DNA from: Emticicia aquatilis
GTDB taxonomy: Bacteria; Bacteroidota; Bacteroidia; Cytophagales; Spirosomataceae
Direction of reading: 5' to 3'
DNA: 64,000 nucleotides
NCBI RefSeq assembly: GCF_014644295.1
Contig: NZ_BMKK01000001.1
Location: 496,001 to 560,000, forward strand
In this document: positions 37,868-47,255 of the stretch, piece by piece
How positions within the stretch are numbered: the first letter of the stretch is position 1
Layout of the letters: each line of letters opens with the position of its first letter
The notes under the pieces: model-generated
Seen by the model: the letters and a program-made list of their open reading frames with translations, nothing else
What the model was told of the DNA's origin: nothing
Database searches by the model: none
Position numbers and translations under genes: made by a program

Positions 37868-39142
37868 CTAAACCGCCCGAGCAATATCTTCCTTATTTTT
37901 CTCTAAAAAATAAAGCAATACCGTACCAACAATCAGAATTCCCAATAACCAAGATGAGTAATTTGTGGCTTTTGCAATTAGATTCGTAATAATATTTGGC
38001 TCATCGAGTACTCGTTCGATAATCCAACCAATGGCGGCAATTCCCGCCACAACAGCTCCAAATACTCTAAAAATTGCATAAAATGAGGTGCGACTTAGCA
38101 AAAGCAACCACGGGATAACGGCTACAATCACAGCCAATTGCATGAGTTCGATACCGATATTGAAGCCCAAAATACTCAATATCATCTTGAATGGATTGAG
38201 ATTTAAATCTTGTAAGGTATTAGCAAATGCAAGGCCGTGGATTAAGCCAAAACCCAATGCAATGTAGATTTCACGGTTTGGAAAAATAGGTTTGATAGCA
38301 TGAATGGCCGATACTAAAATAGATACGCCAATTAGCACTTCGATAAATTTGCTGGGCAGAAAAACCCAACCTAATGCACCAAACAAAAGTGTGATAGAAT
38401 GCCCAACGGTAAAGGCTGTAACGACTTTCAAGATATGCACTAAACTTTCTCGAACCGAACGCTGCGAAGCCCATTTCTTTTGATTCATCAATAATGGAAT
38501 CGGTAACAAAAGCACCAAAAGAAACAAAAGATGGTCGGTTCCTTCGGCAATGTGTTGGCTGCCCAATTTTAGCATATTAGTAAAGCTCTTAAAACCGCTA
38601 ATTTGCTCTAACTGAATTTTTAAAGGCATAATTTTTCCTGTGGGTATATCCCACTTTATTACACCAATTTCTTTGTTTTTATTCGCCTCATTCTGCCAAT
38701 CTTCCACCGAAAACAAAATAGATTGATTAATAACTTGGTGTATGACAATATCGCAATTTAAGACGAAATTCGTAAGGCTATTTGCATTGCTGGGTCTGAG
38801 ATAGATTTCGGCAATAATTTGTTGATAATCACCTATTTCTTCGGTATTGGCACCAGATAATGAAATATTTCCTATGCTTATAGTCCATTGGCTATGAAGC
38901 GAATCTGTTACCGAAATATGTTTTAAATAATACTGTTTTAAACTATCAAGCGATGCCTCAGATTTTAAATTGACTGGTTTTTGGTAAGCCATCTCCAAAA
39001 TTTCGAGGGGGGTATGAAATTTCACTAAAAGTCTTTCGCTACCTACTATCAACTGAGCATTGCTATTTGGCAAGGAATGAGCTTCTGCCCATCTAAATCC
39101 TAAGATAAAGATGAGCAAAAGCAAATTTTTGATTTTAATCAT
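37868..39142 (-). CDS. HupE/UreJ family membrane protein with extracytoplasmic N-domain
   Basis: A 424-aa protein from the ATG at 39142, chosen because it opens a signal peptide (MIKIKNLLLLIFILGF...AEAHS). Residues about 25-190 form an extracytoplasmic beta-rich domain. The C-terminal half is a HupE/UreJ_2-type membrane domain with conserved histidines in HIAEGTDHLLFLLVLLLP, GHSITLLFGALG and GFGLIHGLAFAN. HupE/UreJ proteins are linked to nickel or cobalt transport. The gene lies 7 nt after the DUF3500 stop, so it is in an operon with it. Confidence 0.88.
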   Translation of the reverse strand: MIKIKNLLLLIFILGFRWAEAHSLPNSNAQLIVGSERLLVKFHTPLEILEMAYQKPVNLKSEASLDSLKQYYLKHISVTDSLHSQWTISIGNISLSGANTEEIGDYQQIIAEIYLRPSNANSLTNFVLNCDIVIHQVINQSILFSVEDWQNEANKNKEIGVIKWDIPTGKIMPLKIQLEQISGFKSFTNMLKLGSQHIAEGTDHLLFLLVLLLPIPLLMNQKKWASQRSVRESLVHILKVVTAFTVGHSITLLFGALGWVFLPSKFIEVLIGVSILVSAIHAIKPIFPNREIYIALGFGLIHGLAFANTLQDLNLNPFKMILSILGFNIGIELMQLAVIVAVIPWLLLLSRTSFYAIFRVFGAVVAGIAAIGWIIERVLDEPNIITNLIAKATNYSSWLLGILIVGTVLLYFLEKNKEDIARAV

Positions 39143-39149
39143 TTTGCTA

Positions 39150-40529
39150 TTATTTATTAGTTCCAGCATAGTCAGATACTCTATCTCTCCAAACCGAGTG
39201 CGGGTGAGGACCAGAATAAATTACGCCTCCATTTTGGCTGAGTTCAATCCAAACATGAGGACCATCAATTCTGAAATAATCACCTTTTGTATTCATATTA
39301 CCCGTACCAGCATACGTTATATAGGTTTTGTCTATTTCGGAAGTATAAAGAGCTAAAAATTTAGCTGCACTTGCTGCATCAATATCATTTGTATAAGTTT
39401 TAATGACATTTATAGCCAATGTTTTTTGAGCATCTGTCAAACCACTACAAACCAAACCAGTATAAGTAGTTGGAAACTGCCATTCTTTTCCTGGTGAAAG
39501 TATTATATCCGAAAACGATGAACTTGATTTTGCAGTAGCCAATTGTGTGGCACTCAAACTCGCTAATAAGGCTTTCATAGCATCAGTTTCTTGGCTAACT
39601 GGTGCGTAAGTTACTCCACCAGTAGTCCAAGAAATTGGTTCAACCGCCACAAAATGAGGTGTTGCAGCTACCAACGCACCATTTGTGTAGGTATTGGCAA
39701 CTGTTTTATGATGTCCTGTTTCCATAATCTCAAATGTACCTGTGGTAGAAGGTGTACCAAAGAAAGCTATATAATAATTTCCCGAACCGTAATCGCTATT
39801 AGCTTTTCCGTCAGAAACCAACCAGTCATCTGCTGCCCAAATTTGTTTTACCTCATCATAGCCTTCGTTGGCTACCGAACTCTTTGTCATGGCTTCAACC
39901 AATGCTTTTGCTGCTGCTAATTGTGTGGCACTTAAAGTACTGAACTTCAACCCTTTGCGTGCCGACATGGCGGCTGGCAAATTCGACCAAGTTTTGATGT
40001 TGGCAAATGTATAGTCTAATTGCAAGGTAGCAATCTGAGAGGCTGAAAGCGTAGCTTTAAAGGCATCGGCCAAACAAACGATTTGTTCAACGCCAGTTTT
40101 AGATGAACAGTCGGTTGTAGCACCACCAGCGGCCGAAACTGTTAATGAAAAACTACATGATTGTCCGCCAACTGTAACAGCAAAAGCAGCAGTACCAGCA
40201 GCCGATGGTGTACCAGTAATAGCAAAAGTAACCGTACCAGCACCCGATGCGAGTGTTCCAGCAGCTAAAGTGGCAGTTAGACCCGTAACGCCCGTAGAGG
40301 CAACGGCAGTACCTGCTGCATACGCAGCTCCATTTCCACCCGTGTAAGGTACGGTGGCTGTTCCTGTAAAGGCCGTACCAGCAGTTGGTGTAGCCGAAAA
40401 TGTTGTCGAAGAACAACTCAATGCCGTAATGCTTGCGGTGGTAGCTGTGGAAACCTCAGTTTTCTCGCAGGCGATAATCAGTAGTGTGGCACTAATTGTA
40501 AGACTCAAAAATGCGTTCTTGAATTTCAT
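39150..40529 (-). CDS. DUF3500 lipoprotein with an Ig-like N-domain
   Basis: A 459-aa protein with lipobox LIIAC (Cys21). Residues about 33-135 are a Thr/Ala/Gly-rich Ig-like repeat (VPYTGGNGAAYAAG...VGGQSCSFSL) that is also present twice in the lipoprotein encoded at 42579-45182. Residues about 145-459 match DUF3500 (MSARKGLKFSTLSATQ, HHKTVANTY, RIDGPHVWIELS, HPHSVWRDR). The His-rich C-terminus could bind metal. Encoded first in a cluster with HupE/UreJ and a TonB receptor. Function of DUF3500 is not established. Confidence 0.8.
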   Translation of the reverse strand: MKFKNAFLSLTISATLLIIACEKTEVSTATTASITALSCSSTTFSATPTAGTAFTGTATVPYTGGNGAAYAAGTAVASTGVTGLTATLAAGTLASGAGTVTFAITGTPSAAGTAAFAVTVGGQSCSFSLTVSAAGGATTDCSSKTGVEQIVCLADAFKATLSASQIATLQLDYTFANIKTWSNLPAAMSARKGLKFSTLSATQLAAAKALVEAMTKSSVANEGYDEVKQIWAADDWLVSDGKANSDYGSGNYYIAFFGTPSTTGTFEIMETGHHKTVANTYTNGALVAATPHFVAVEPISWTTGGVTYAPVSQETDAMKALLASLSATQLATAKSSSSFSDIILSPGKEWQFPTTYTGLVCSGLTDAQKTLAINVIKTYTNDIDAASAAKFLALYTSEIDKTYITYAGTGNMNTKGDYFRIDGPHVWIELSQNGGVIYSGPHPHSVWRDRVSDYAGTNK

Positions 40530-40677
40530 AAATTTACTTATTTAATATTTGAAACTACCTACATAGACGGTAGAACGCATAATTTGGTGGGGTGAGAATT
40601 TGACTTTAAAAGTGAAATGGAAAAAAAGCCAAGTGAACCGTCGAAGGGTTGAGCCGTCGAACTACTGAGGACTTTTG

Positions 40678-41433
40678 TCAACCTTTTTCAAACCATTTCT
40701 TGAAAGACGTAACTTTTTCCTTACTAATTATAACTTCATAAGGCGATGTGGGATTAGTTTTCACCAAAACTCGACTATTGATGTAAGGCTGAATTTCAAG
40801 AATACTGTTTCTCGAAAGAAGATATTGTCGATTAGCTCTGATAAATTCTTGGGGGTCGAGTTGGTTTTCGAGGTCTTCGAGTTTGAAGTCGAGCAGGTGT
40901 TTTCGGCCATCAAAAAGTTGACCAAACACTAATCCATTTTCGATGTAGAAAAAAGCAAATTCGCTGGATTTTATGGGTAAAAGTTTATCTCGGTAACGCA
41001 CCAAAAAGCTTTTTCGATAACTTTTTTGAGAGAAAGCCTGCTGTTTGATAAGCTCATTAAGGGTTTCTTGTTTGACGAGTTGCTGATTATTGAATTTTTC
41101 AATCGCAAAACTCAGCGAATCAATATCAAGAGGTTTCAGAATATAATCAACGCTGTTGAGTTTGAAGGCACGAATGGCGTATTCATCAAAAGCTGTAATA
41201 AATATGATAGGAGCATTGATTTTTACTTGCTCATAAATTTCAAACGAAATGCCATCAGCCAACTGAATATCCGAAAATATCAAATCAGGACTTCCGTTAG
41301 CCGAAAACCAACTGATTGCTTCCTGCACACTTTCAAGTATTGCCACAATTTCATACTCAGTATTGATTTGATTTAGCAAAAACTTTAGTTGATTGGCCGC
41401 CGCTATTTCGTCTTCAATAATTACAATTTTCAT
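40678..41433 (-). CDS. LytTR-type response regulator
   Basis: A 251-aa two-domain regulator. The receiver domain has acidic residues EDE (7-9), phosphorylatable D55 (in FSDIQLADG), a Thr/Ser switch in FITAFDEYA and Lys in LKPLD. The C-terminal LytTR DNA-binding domain spans roughly 145-251 (FLVRYRDKLLPI..., FIRANRQYLLSRNSI). Its start overlaps the kinase gene stop by 4 bp, showing coupling. The DUF3500 - HupE - TonB receptor genes follow 148 bp downstream on the same strand and are candidate targets. Confidence 0.93.
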   Translation of the reverse strand: MKIVIIEDEIAAANQLKFLLNQINTEYEIVAILESVQEAISWFSANGSPDLIFSDIQLADGISFEIYEQVKINAPIIFITAFDEYAIRAFKLNSVDYILKPLDIDSLSFAIEKFNNQQLVKQETLNELIKQQAFSQKSYRKSFLVRYRDKLLPIKSSEFAFFYIENGLVFGQLFDGRKHLLDFKLEDLENQLDPQEFIRANRQYLLSRNSILEIQPYINSRVLVKTNPTSPYEVIISKEKVTSFKKWFEKG

Positions 41434-42416
41434 TCTGCTATTAATGGTAAAACTACTTTAAATTCTTTTTCGTTTTGCTCAATTTCTACCTCCCGACTTG
41501 CCAAAATCTTGAAGCGTTCATTAAGGTTTACTAAGCCAATGCCCGTACCTTCTGAATTTGGCTTTGGCTTGTGTGTATTCCTGACTATCAATACATTATC
41601 TCGTAATTCTATCCAAACACTCAATGGTGATGCAGTTGAAATGACATTGTGCTTAATGGCATTTTCGATTAATAATTGTAGTGAAAGCGGCGGAATTTTG
41701 AACTGCATATTTTCAATATCTTTGATAATCTTCAAATTATTGCCAAATCTTATTTGTAATAAGAAAATGTAGCTATCTACCAAAGCCAGTTCTTCTTTCA
41801 AAGGCACTAACGATTGCTCTTGCATGCCCAACGAATACCGCAATACTTGCGAAAGTTTCTGCAAATAACGTTGACTTTTTTCTTTGTCTTCATTAATGAG
41901 CCAACTCAAAGTATTTAAAGAATTAAAAAGAAAATGCGGGTTTAATTGATTCTTCAATGAGCTGAGCTGAACCAATAGGTTTTCGCTCTTTAGATGCTCG
42001 TTTTCGAGTAAAATTTCATTTTTTCGCTCAGTTTCTATCAAAAATCTACTAAAAAAGTAGGCAATTCCACCAAGTAAGACCCCACGTAATACTACACTTG
42101 GAAACATTTTCATTGAAAGCCCAATAACCAAAACATTGAGCGTTGTCAGAACTACTAAAAAGATAAGAAGAATGACAAAAATTTCAAAAATCATCTTTGA
42201 TTTTGAAGCGTTTGATTTAGCATTACGGTAAACTAACTGGATAAAAAATACCGAATAAACAAGACAAACTACCACTTGAATCAGAACATCTAACTGGGCA
42301 ATTCCTGACTTTTCTAAACGAGGCAATTGAAGAAATATAATAGGAAGATTGACAAACAATGCCAAAAAAAGCGACACTCCCCAAACAAACTGCGTAGTCG
42401 AAAAATTTTTATTCAT
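41430..42416 (-). CDS. LytS-type sensor histidine kinase
   Basis: This 328-aa kinase has four N-terminal transmembrane segments (about 10-30, 45-63, 78-100, 106-124). A His_kinase domain follows with the phospho-acceptor H161 in LNPHFLFNSLN, then an ATPase domain (LLIENAIKHN, EGTGIGLVNLNERF). No extracellular sensor domain is present, so the stimulus is probably sensed in the membrane. Partner of the LytTR regulator, with which it overlaps by 4 bp. Confidence 0.93.
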   Translation of the reverse strand: MNKNFSTTQFVWGVSLFLALFVNLPIIFLQLPRLEKSGIAQLDVLIQVVVCLVYSVFFIQLVYRNAKSNASKSKMIFEIFVILLIFLVVLTTLNVLVIGLSMKMFPSVVLRGVLLGGIAYFFSRFLIETERKNEILLENEHLKSENLLVQLSSLKNQLNPHFLFNSLNTLSWLINEDKEKSQRYLQKLSQVLRYSLGMQEQSLVPLKEELALVDSYIFLLQIRFGNNLKIIKDIENMQFKIPPLSLQLLIENAIKHNVISTASPLSVWIELRDNVLIVRNTHKPKPNSEGTGIGLVNLNERFKILASREVEIEQNEKEFKVVLPLIAE

Positions 42417-42526
42417 CTTGATAAAAAATATCTCAAATGTATGAATTTAATCAGCCTATTTCATAAAACTTTGAGTGAACAGGAAAAATTGGGACTTGAA
42501 AACACTCTATCAATTTAAAACAAAAA

Positions 42527-42553
42527 ACCGACACGAGTGAAACTTGCGTCGGT
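42527..42553 (-). terminator. Terminator of the Cthe_2159-like gene
   Basis: ACCGACACGAGT (42527-42538) and ACTTGCGTCGGT (42542-42553) form a stem with two mismatches. On the minus strand the stem is followed by TTTTTTG, 25 bp after the gene's stop. Confidence 0.75.
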
Positions 42554-42578
42554 CTTTCGGATTCTCAACTATTGTATC

Positions 42579-45182
42579 TTAGAAAGTTATCGTATTTACA
42601 GTCGATGAGGTTGATGTTGTTGGGCTGGCTTTTAAGGTTGCACCCGTATTCGAGTACGTTCCGCCAGTATGTAACCCCCAACCCGATGAACCGCCTACAA
42701 AACTTCCGCCTGTGTAAGTTCCACCGTAATAAATCTTATAAGATGCTCCTTTCGTTAAACTCGGATTTGAGAAATGAAAATAAGCCGAAGCAGTTTTGGG
42801 CTTGAATGTAAGTAAATCTTTGCCCGAAGCATCTTCAATATGGATTATTGAAGTAGCAGCAACCGAAGCCGTCGATTTGATAAACATACCTACTTGAGTT
42901 GAGGCAGTCCCCATTGCTTTTGTCATGTTGCTCGCAGGTTCAGCCCCTATTAAAACTCCCCCATTTACCAAGAAATTACCATTCACATCTACGTCTTCAT
43001 TTCCATTTGAAATCACAGTGCCACCTTTTATCGTGAAATTACCATTACTGTCAATGGCATCAGAGCCTGTTACGATTAAAATTCCTCCGCTCACTGTCAG
43101 TTGGCTATTGTCATTCGACTCCGTCCCACCCGACACCGTGCCATAAGAAGTATTGATTCCATCGTTTGAAGCTGTCAGATTCGTAACTCCCCCATTGATA
43201 TTGATGATAATAGACTCCATGCCTTCGTAAGACTTCGTTACGTTGATAGTTCCATCATTTACAGTAATTGATGTCTCGGATTTCAGGCCATCGTCAGTTG
43301 CCGAAATATTGAGTTCGCCATTATTCATCACAAATGCCCCATCACTTTTAAAGCCTTTAGCATCGCTCGTGTTGGCGGTGTTGTAAGTATATTTTGCCCC
43401 ACTCACCGTTATGTTAGTTGTACCCCCACTCACAGTTGCCGTACCATCAACATTGATTCCTTTTCCGCCTATCCCTGTACTTATTACTGTCAAATTTCCG
43501 CCTCTGATTGCTAAGTTTTTATCGCAATTAATACCCGCAGGTGCTGCTACATCGGCATCGGCCGTATCATAGTAGGCTGCTCCTGACGTTGTAAGTTTTA
43601 CAGTTCCAGCGGTTAGCGTAAAATCTCCACCAGTTTTAATAGCCTTAGCACCTTTGCCCGAAACCGTCAAACTGACAGTCTCAACAGTTCCGATGGTTGT
43701 ATAGCTTTTACTTTTAATGGCATTGCCTTTATCGCCAGTTGTTGTTACGGTTATTTTGCCACCTTTTATTAATACATAAGGCGTAATGCTTGCATCAGTA
43801 CCCGAATATGGTGCTGCAATGCCATCATCAACGCTGTTTACAGTGATTGTTCCACCGTTAATCGCCACATAACCTTCTTCGGCCACGATACCGTCACTCG
43901 ACGACGTAACAGTCACCGTTCCGTTATCAATCTGAAGATAGTCATTGGCATGAATACCATCACTCACTGCCGATTTTACTACAATATTGGCTTCGCTGAT
44001 AGCAATATAATCATCGGCAACGATGGCATGTTTGTTCAAACCCGTTACGTTTAAAGTTCCAGTTCCCATAAAACTCAATTGGCCTTCACTAAAGAATGTT
44101 CCTTTTTGGTCTTCTTTGCTGGTGGCGTAAGTTGCACCATCAGTCAGATTATTAGTTGTGCCAGCCAAGATATTAATCGTACCTTTTTTGCTTGATTGAA
44201 TATTGATAGCTGGGCCTGCCGAATTGGTAAGGCTAACGCCTTTCATCGTGATATTAAATCGGTATTCGCTGTAAATCTTAAAACTACCTTTACTTGCCGT
44301 TCCCGATAATAAATAAACGATTTCTTTAGTAGTATTGGTCGAAGTGACGGTTACATCTGCCCCACTAACCGCCACAGCCACTCCCGAACTCGCATACGGG
44401 TTATTGACCGCAGCACTCGTACCTGAATAAGCAATCACGACCGTATCTTTGGCAGCAGTGGCCGTACTGGATGTTCCTGCGGCAATCGCAAGAGTAACGG
44501 TACAACTTTGTCCGCCCAGACTCAAATTAAATGTAGCCGTACCCGATGAGGTCGGTGTACCCGAAATTGTATAGGTCAAATTTCCTGCTCCGTTGGCCAA
44601 TGTACCTGCGGCTACTGTTGCTGTTAAGCCTTCTACCCCCGTCGAAGAAGCCGTCGAAACATCATAAGCACCGCCATTTCCGCCAGTGTAAGCCATTGTT
44701 ACGGTGCCAGTGTAAGCCGTTCCGTTTGTACCGATAGCTGGTGTAACCGTACAAATCAATGTCGAAATACTGGCTTTTGAAACCGCCACTGGTAAGGAAA
44801 GTTTACAGCTTTGTCCACCCAACGAAATAGCAAAAGTAGCAGTACCAGCAGAGGCAGGAGTACCTGTAATGACAAAACTGGCAGTGCCACTACCAGAAGC
44901 CAACGTTCCTGCCGAAAGTGTTGCGGTCAGGCCAGTCACACCCGTGGAAGCTACTGATGCACCTGCATCATAGGCTACACCATTGCCGCCAGTATAAGGT
45001 ACAGCGGCCGTGCCAGTATAAGATGCTCCGCTTGTGGCCGTGGCTGAAAATGTTGTACTCGAACAAGTTAATGCGGTAATTGTAGCAGTTTTAACGGTTG
45101 TTACTTCATCGGTTTTACACGCTTGAAAAACTAAAATAAATGTTAGCATAATGCCAACTACTGTGAAGACTCTTCTAATCAT
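42579..45182 (-). CDS. Carbohydrate-binding (Cthe_2159-like) beta-helix lipoprotein
   Basis: An 867-aa protein with lipobox VFQAC (Cys22). Two copies of a Thr/Ala/Gly Ig-like repeat (about 30-130 and 135-235) match the N-domain of the nearby DUF3500 protein closely. From about 245 onward it has short beta-helix rungs (GIHANDYLQIDNGTVTV, GIVAEEGYVAINGGTITV, GLKSETSITVNDGTINV), the pattern of the Cthe_2159 carbohydrate-binding family, which binds acidic or cellulosic polysaccharide and calcium. The C-terminal 120 residues differ and may be a separate beta domain. Exposed at the cell surface or periplasm; the ligand is inferred from the family. Confidence 0.82.
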   Translation of the reverse strand: MIRRVFTVVGIMLTFILVFQACKTDEVTTVKTATITALTCSSTTFSATATSGASYTGTAAVPYTGGNGVAYDAGASVASTGVTGLTATLSAGTLASGSGTASFVITGTPASAGTATFAISLGGQSCKLSLPVAVSKASISTLICTVTPAIGTNGTAYTGTVTMAYTGGNGGAYDVSTASSTGVEGLTATVAAGTLANGAGNLTYTISGTPTSSGTATFNLSLGGQSCTVTLAIAAGTSSTATAAKDTVVIAYSGTSAAVNNPYASSGVAVAVSGADVTVTSTNTTKEIVYLLSGTASKGSFKIYSEYRFNITMKGVSLTNSAGPAINIQSSKKGTINILAGTTNNLTDGATYATSKEDQKGTFFSEGQLSFMGTGTLNVTGLNKHAIVADDYIAISEANIVVKSAVSDGIHANDYLQIDNGTVTVTSSSDGIVAEEGYVAINGGTITVNSVDDGIAAPYSGTDASITPYVLIKGGKITVTTTGDKGNAIKSKSYTTIGTVETVSLTVSGKGAKAIKTGGDFTLTAGTVKLTTSGAAYYDTADADVAAPAGINCDKNLAIRGGNLTVISTGIGGKGINVDGTATVSGGTTNITVSGAKYTYNTANTSDAKGFKSDGAFVMNNGELNISATDDGLKSETSITVNDGTINVTKSYEGMESIIININGGVTNLTASNDGINTSYGTVSGGTESNDNSQLTVSGGILIVTGSDAIDSNGNFTIKGGTVISNGNEDVDVNGNFLVNGGVLIGAEPASNMTKAMGTASTQVGMFIKSTASVAATSIIHIEDASGKDLLTFKPKTASAYFHFSNPSLTKGASYKIYYGGTYTGGSFVGGSSGWGLHTGGTYSNTGATLKASPTTSTSSTVNTITF

Positions 45183-45402
45183 GGTGTCAATTTTTTTAAA
45201 GGAATTTTAGTGCAGTATCTGTCTGTGAATACCCTGCCAATAATAAAAAAGACGAGAGAAGTAGAAAAAAGGTGGTATGGGTAAATAATATTTTCGGTAA
45301 AAATGCCAAATCTTGCGGTAAGAATTACATTTTTTAATAATTCTTAAAGGATTTTGAAAGGAAAACCATTTTAAAACAGGTTATTTTCGTCGAAAAAATT
45401 TA

Positions 45403-45410
45403 TATCTTTG
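45403..45410 (+). promoter_or_regulatory. Candidate -7 box for the esterase gene
   Basis: TATCTTTG matches TAnnTTTG and lies 20 nt before the ATG at 45431. No clear -33 TTTG is visible, so the call is tentative. Confidence 0.4.
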
Positions 45411-45430
45411 GTAAAAACAGCTCATCAACT

Positions 45431-47137
45431 ATGAAAAAAAACTTCTTCGTTTTTCTGATGCTGGTTGCTTATTCGGTAACCGCTCAAATTAATGTTACGG
45501 TCAAATTCCCGAGCCAAGGCACGCTTGATGGTCGATTGGTCTTGATGCTTTCAAAAAATGATAAATCTGAACCAAGATTTCAGATTCTCGATGGTCACGA
45601 TACTCAGTTGGTTTTTGGCTTAGACCTTGATAACTGGGCAGCTAATACGCCCAAAGTCATGAACGCCAATAATACTTTTGGCTATCCGATTCAAAACTCA
45701 AAAGATATTCCTGCGGGTGAGTATTTTGTACAAGTTTTGTTGCACAAGTACGAAACTTTTCATCGAAAAGATGGAAAAACTGTCAAATTACCAATGGACA
45801 GAGGAGAAGGTCAACAATGGAATTTAGCTCCAGGCAATATTTATTCAAAGCCAATAAAAGTTTCGCTGAATCCTAAAATTGCAAAAAATATTGAGGTAAA
45901 ACTCGACCAAACGATTCCACCAATCGAAGAGCCAAAGGACACAAAATACATTAAGCATATCAAGATACAGAGCAAACTTTTAACTGAATTTTGGGGCAGA
46001 CCGATGTACTTGGGAGCTCATATTTTGTTACCCGAAGGATTTGACGAACACAAAGATGTGAAATATCCTTTGGCAATTTTTCATGGACATTTTCCGAGCG
46101 ATTTCGATGGTTTTCGCACAACGCCTCCCGATGCCAATATGCCAACCGATGATTACAGCCCAAGATTCAAAATTTATGGCTATAACAAAATTGTTCAGCA
46201 AGAAGCCTACGATTTTTATAAAATGTGGACTGGGCCAAATTTCCCAAGAGTTTTGGCTATCGAAATTCAACACGCTTGCCCTTACTACGATGATTCTTAC
46301 GCCGTAAATTCCGAAAGCATTGGGCCGTATGGCGATGCTATCACGTATGAGTTGATTCCGTACATCGAAAAACAATTTAGAGGAATTGGCGAAGGTTGGG
46401 CAAGATTTACCTATGGTGGCTCAACGGGCGGTTGGGAAGCTCTGGCGGTGCAAGTAAAATATCCGAACGAATACGGTGGTTGTTATGCAGCTTGCCCCGA
46501 CCCGATTGATTTTAGAGCTTTCACGACAGTTGATATTTATAAAGATAAAAATGCGTATTTCTACGAAAGTGATTTCAAAAAAACCGAACGCCCAGGCTAC
46601 CGAGATTATTTGGGACAACTAACGGCTACGCTCAAAGAAATGAATATGCGAGAACTGGCACTCGGCACAAAATCAAGGGGTGGACAACAATGGGATATTT
46701 GGGAGGCTGTGTTTTCGCCTGTTGGGAAAGATGGCTATCCGCAACCAATTTGGGACAAAAAAACTGGAGTAATTGATAAAAAAGTAGCCGAATATTGGAA
46801 AGAAAACTACGATTTGACTTATATTTTGAAACGAGACTGGCCAAAATACGGCGATAAATGGCGTGGAAAAATTAGAATTTATTGCGGAGATATGGATAAT
46901 TTTTATCTAAACAATGCGGTGTATTTGGCCGAAGCTGAACTGAAAAATTTGAATAGTCCAGCCTACGAAGGTGAAGTAGATTACGGCGACCGTGCTGAAC
47001 ATTGTTGGAACGGCGACCACACTCAACCAAATTATATCAGTCGCCTACGCTACCACCGAATGTTTATTCCGAAATGGGTGGAAGATATGAAGAAAACTGC
47101 ACCTAAAGGTGTGGATTTGACGAGTTGGAGGTATTAA
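45431..47137 (+). CDS. Secreted esterase-family hydrolase
   Basis: A 568-aa exported protein with a signal peptide ending TAQ (residues 1-19). A beta-rich N-terminal domain (about 20-165) precedes an alpha/beta hydrolase domain of the putative-esterase (Esterase_D-like) family. The domain has YPLAIFHGHFPSDF (212-225) and nucleophile S331 in YGGSTGGW (328-335), and probable acid and base in GDMDNFY and AEHCWNGDH. Likely cleaves an ester from a polysaccharide or peptide in the periplasm or outside. Substrate unknown. Confidence 0.82.
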   Translation: MKKNFFVFLMLVAYSVTAQINVTVKFPSQGTLDGRLVLMLSKNDKSEPRFQILDGHDTQLVFGLDLDNWAANTPKVMNANNTFGYPIQNSKDIPAGEYFVQVLLHKYETFHRKDGKTVKLPMDRGEGQQWNLAPGNIYSKPIKVSLNPKIAKNIEVKLDQTIPPIEEPKDTKYIKHIKIQSKLLTEFWGRPMYLGAHILLPEGFDEHKDVKYPLAIFHGHFPSDFDGFRTTPPDANMPTDDYSPRFKIYGYNKIVQQEAYDFYKMWTGPNFPRVLAIEIQHACPYYDDSYAVNSESIGPYGDAITYELIPYIEKQFRGIGEGWARFTYGGSTGGWEALAVQVKYPNEYGGCYAACPDPIDFRAFTTVDIYKDKNAYFYESDFKKTERPGYRDYLGQLTATLKEMNMRELALGTKSRGGQQWDIWEAVFSPVGKDGYPQPIWDKKTGVIDKKVAEYWKENYDLTYILKRDWPKYGDKWRGKIRIYCGDMDNFYLNNAVYLAEAELKNLNSPAYEGEVDYGDRAEHCWNGDHTQPNYISRLRYHRMFIPKWVEDMKKTAPKGVDLTSWRY

Positions 47138-47139
47138 CA

Positions 47140-47250
47140 CCCATTAAAATGGGCATTTAAGGGAACAAAGGAATTGTTATTGTCATTTTTCGGACTTGAA
47201 GTCCGAAAGTGAATTTTAAGGAAGACTTCGCTTGAAGCGAAGTCTTCCTT
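47140..47250. terminator. Three palindromes between convergent genes, the last a strong terminator-like hairpin
   Basis: CCCATT/AATGGG (47140-47153), a 10-bp stem TTTCGGACTT/AAGTCCGAAA with one-base loop (47188-47208), and a perfect 16-bp stem AAGGAAGACTTCGCTT/AAGCGAAGTCTTCCTT with one-base loop (47218-47250). The last is 5 bp from the stop of the convergent gene and probably terminates both. Confidence 0.75.
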
Positions 47251-47255
47251 TTATC

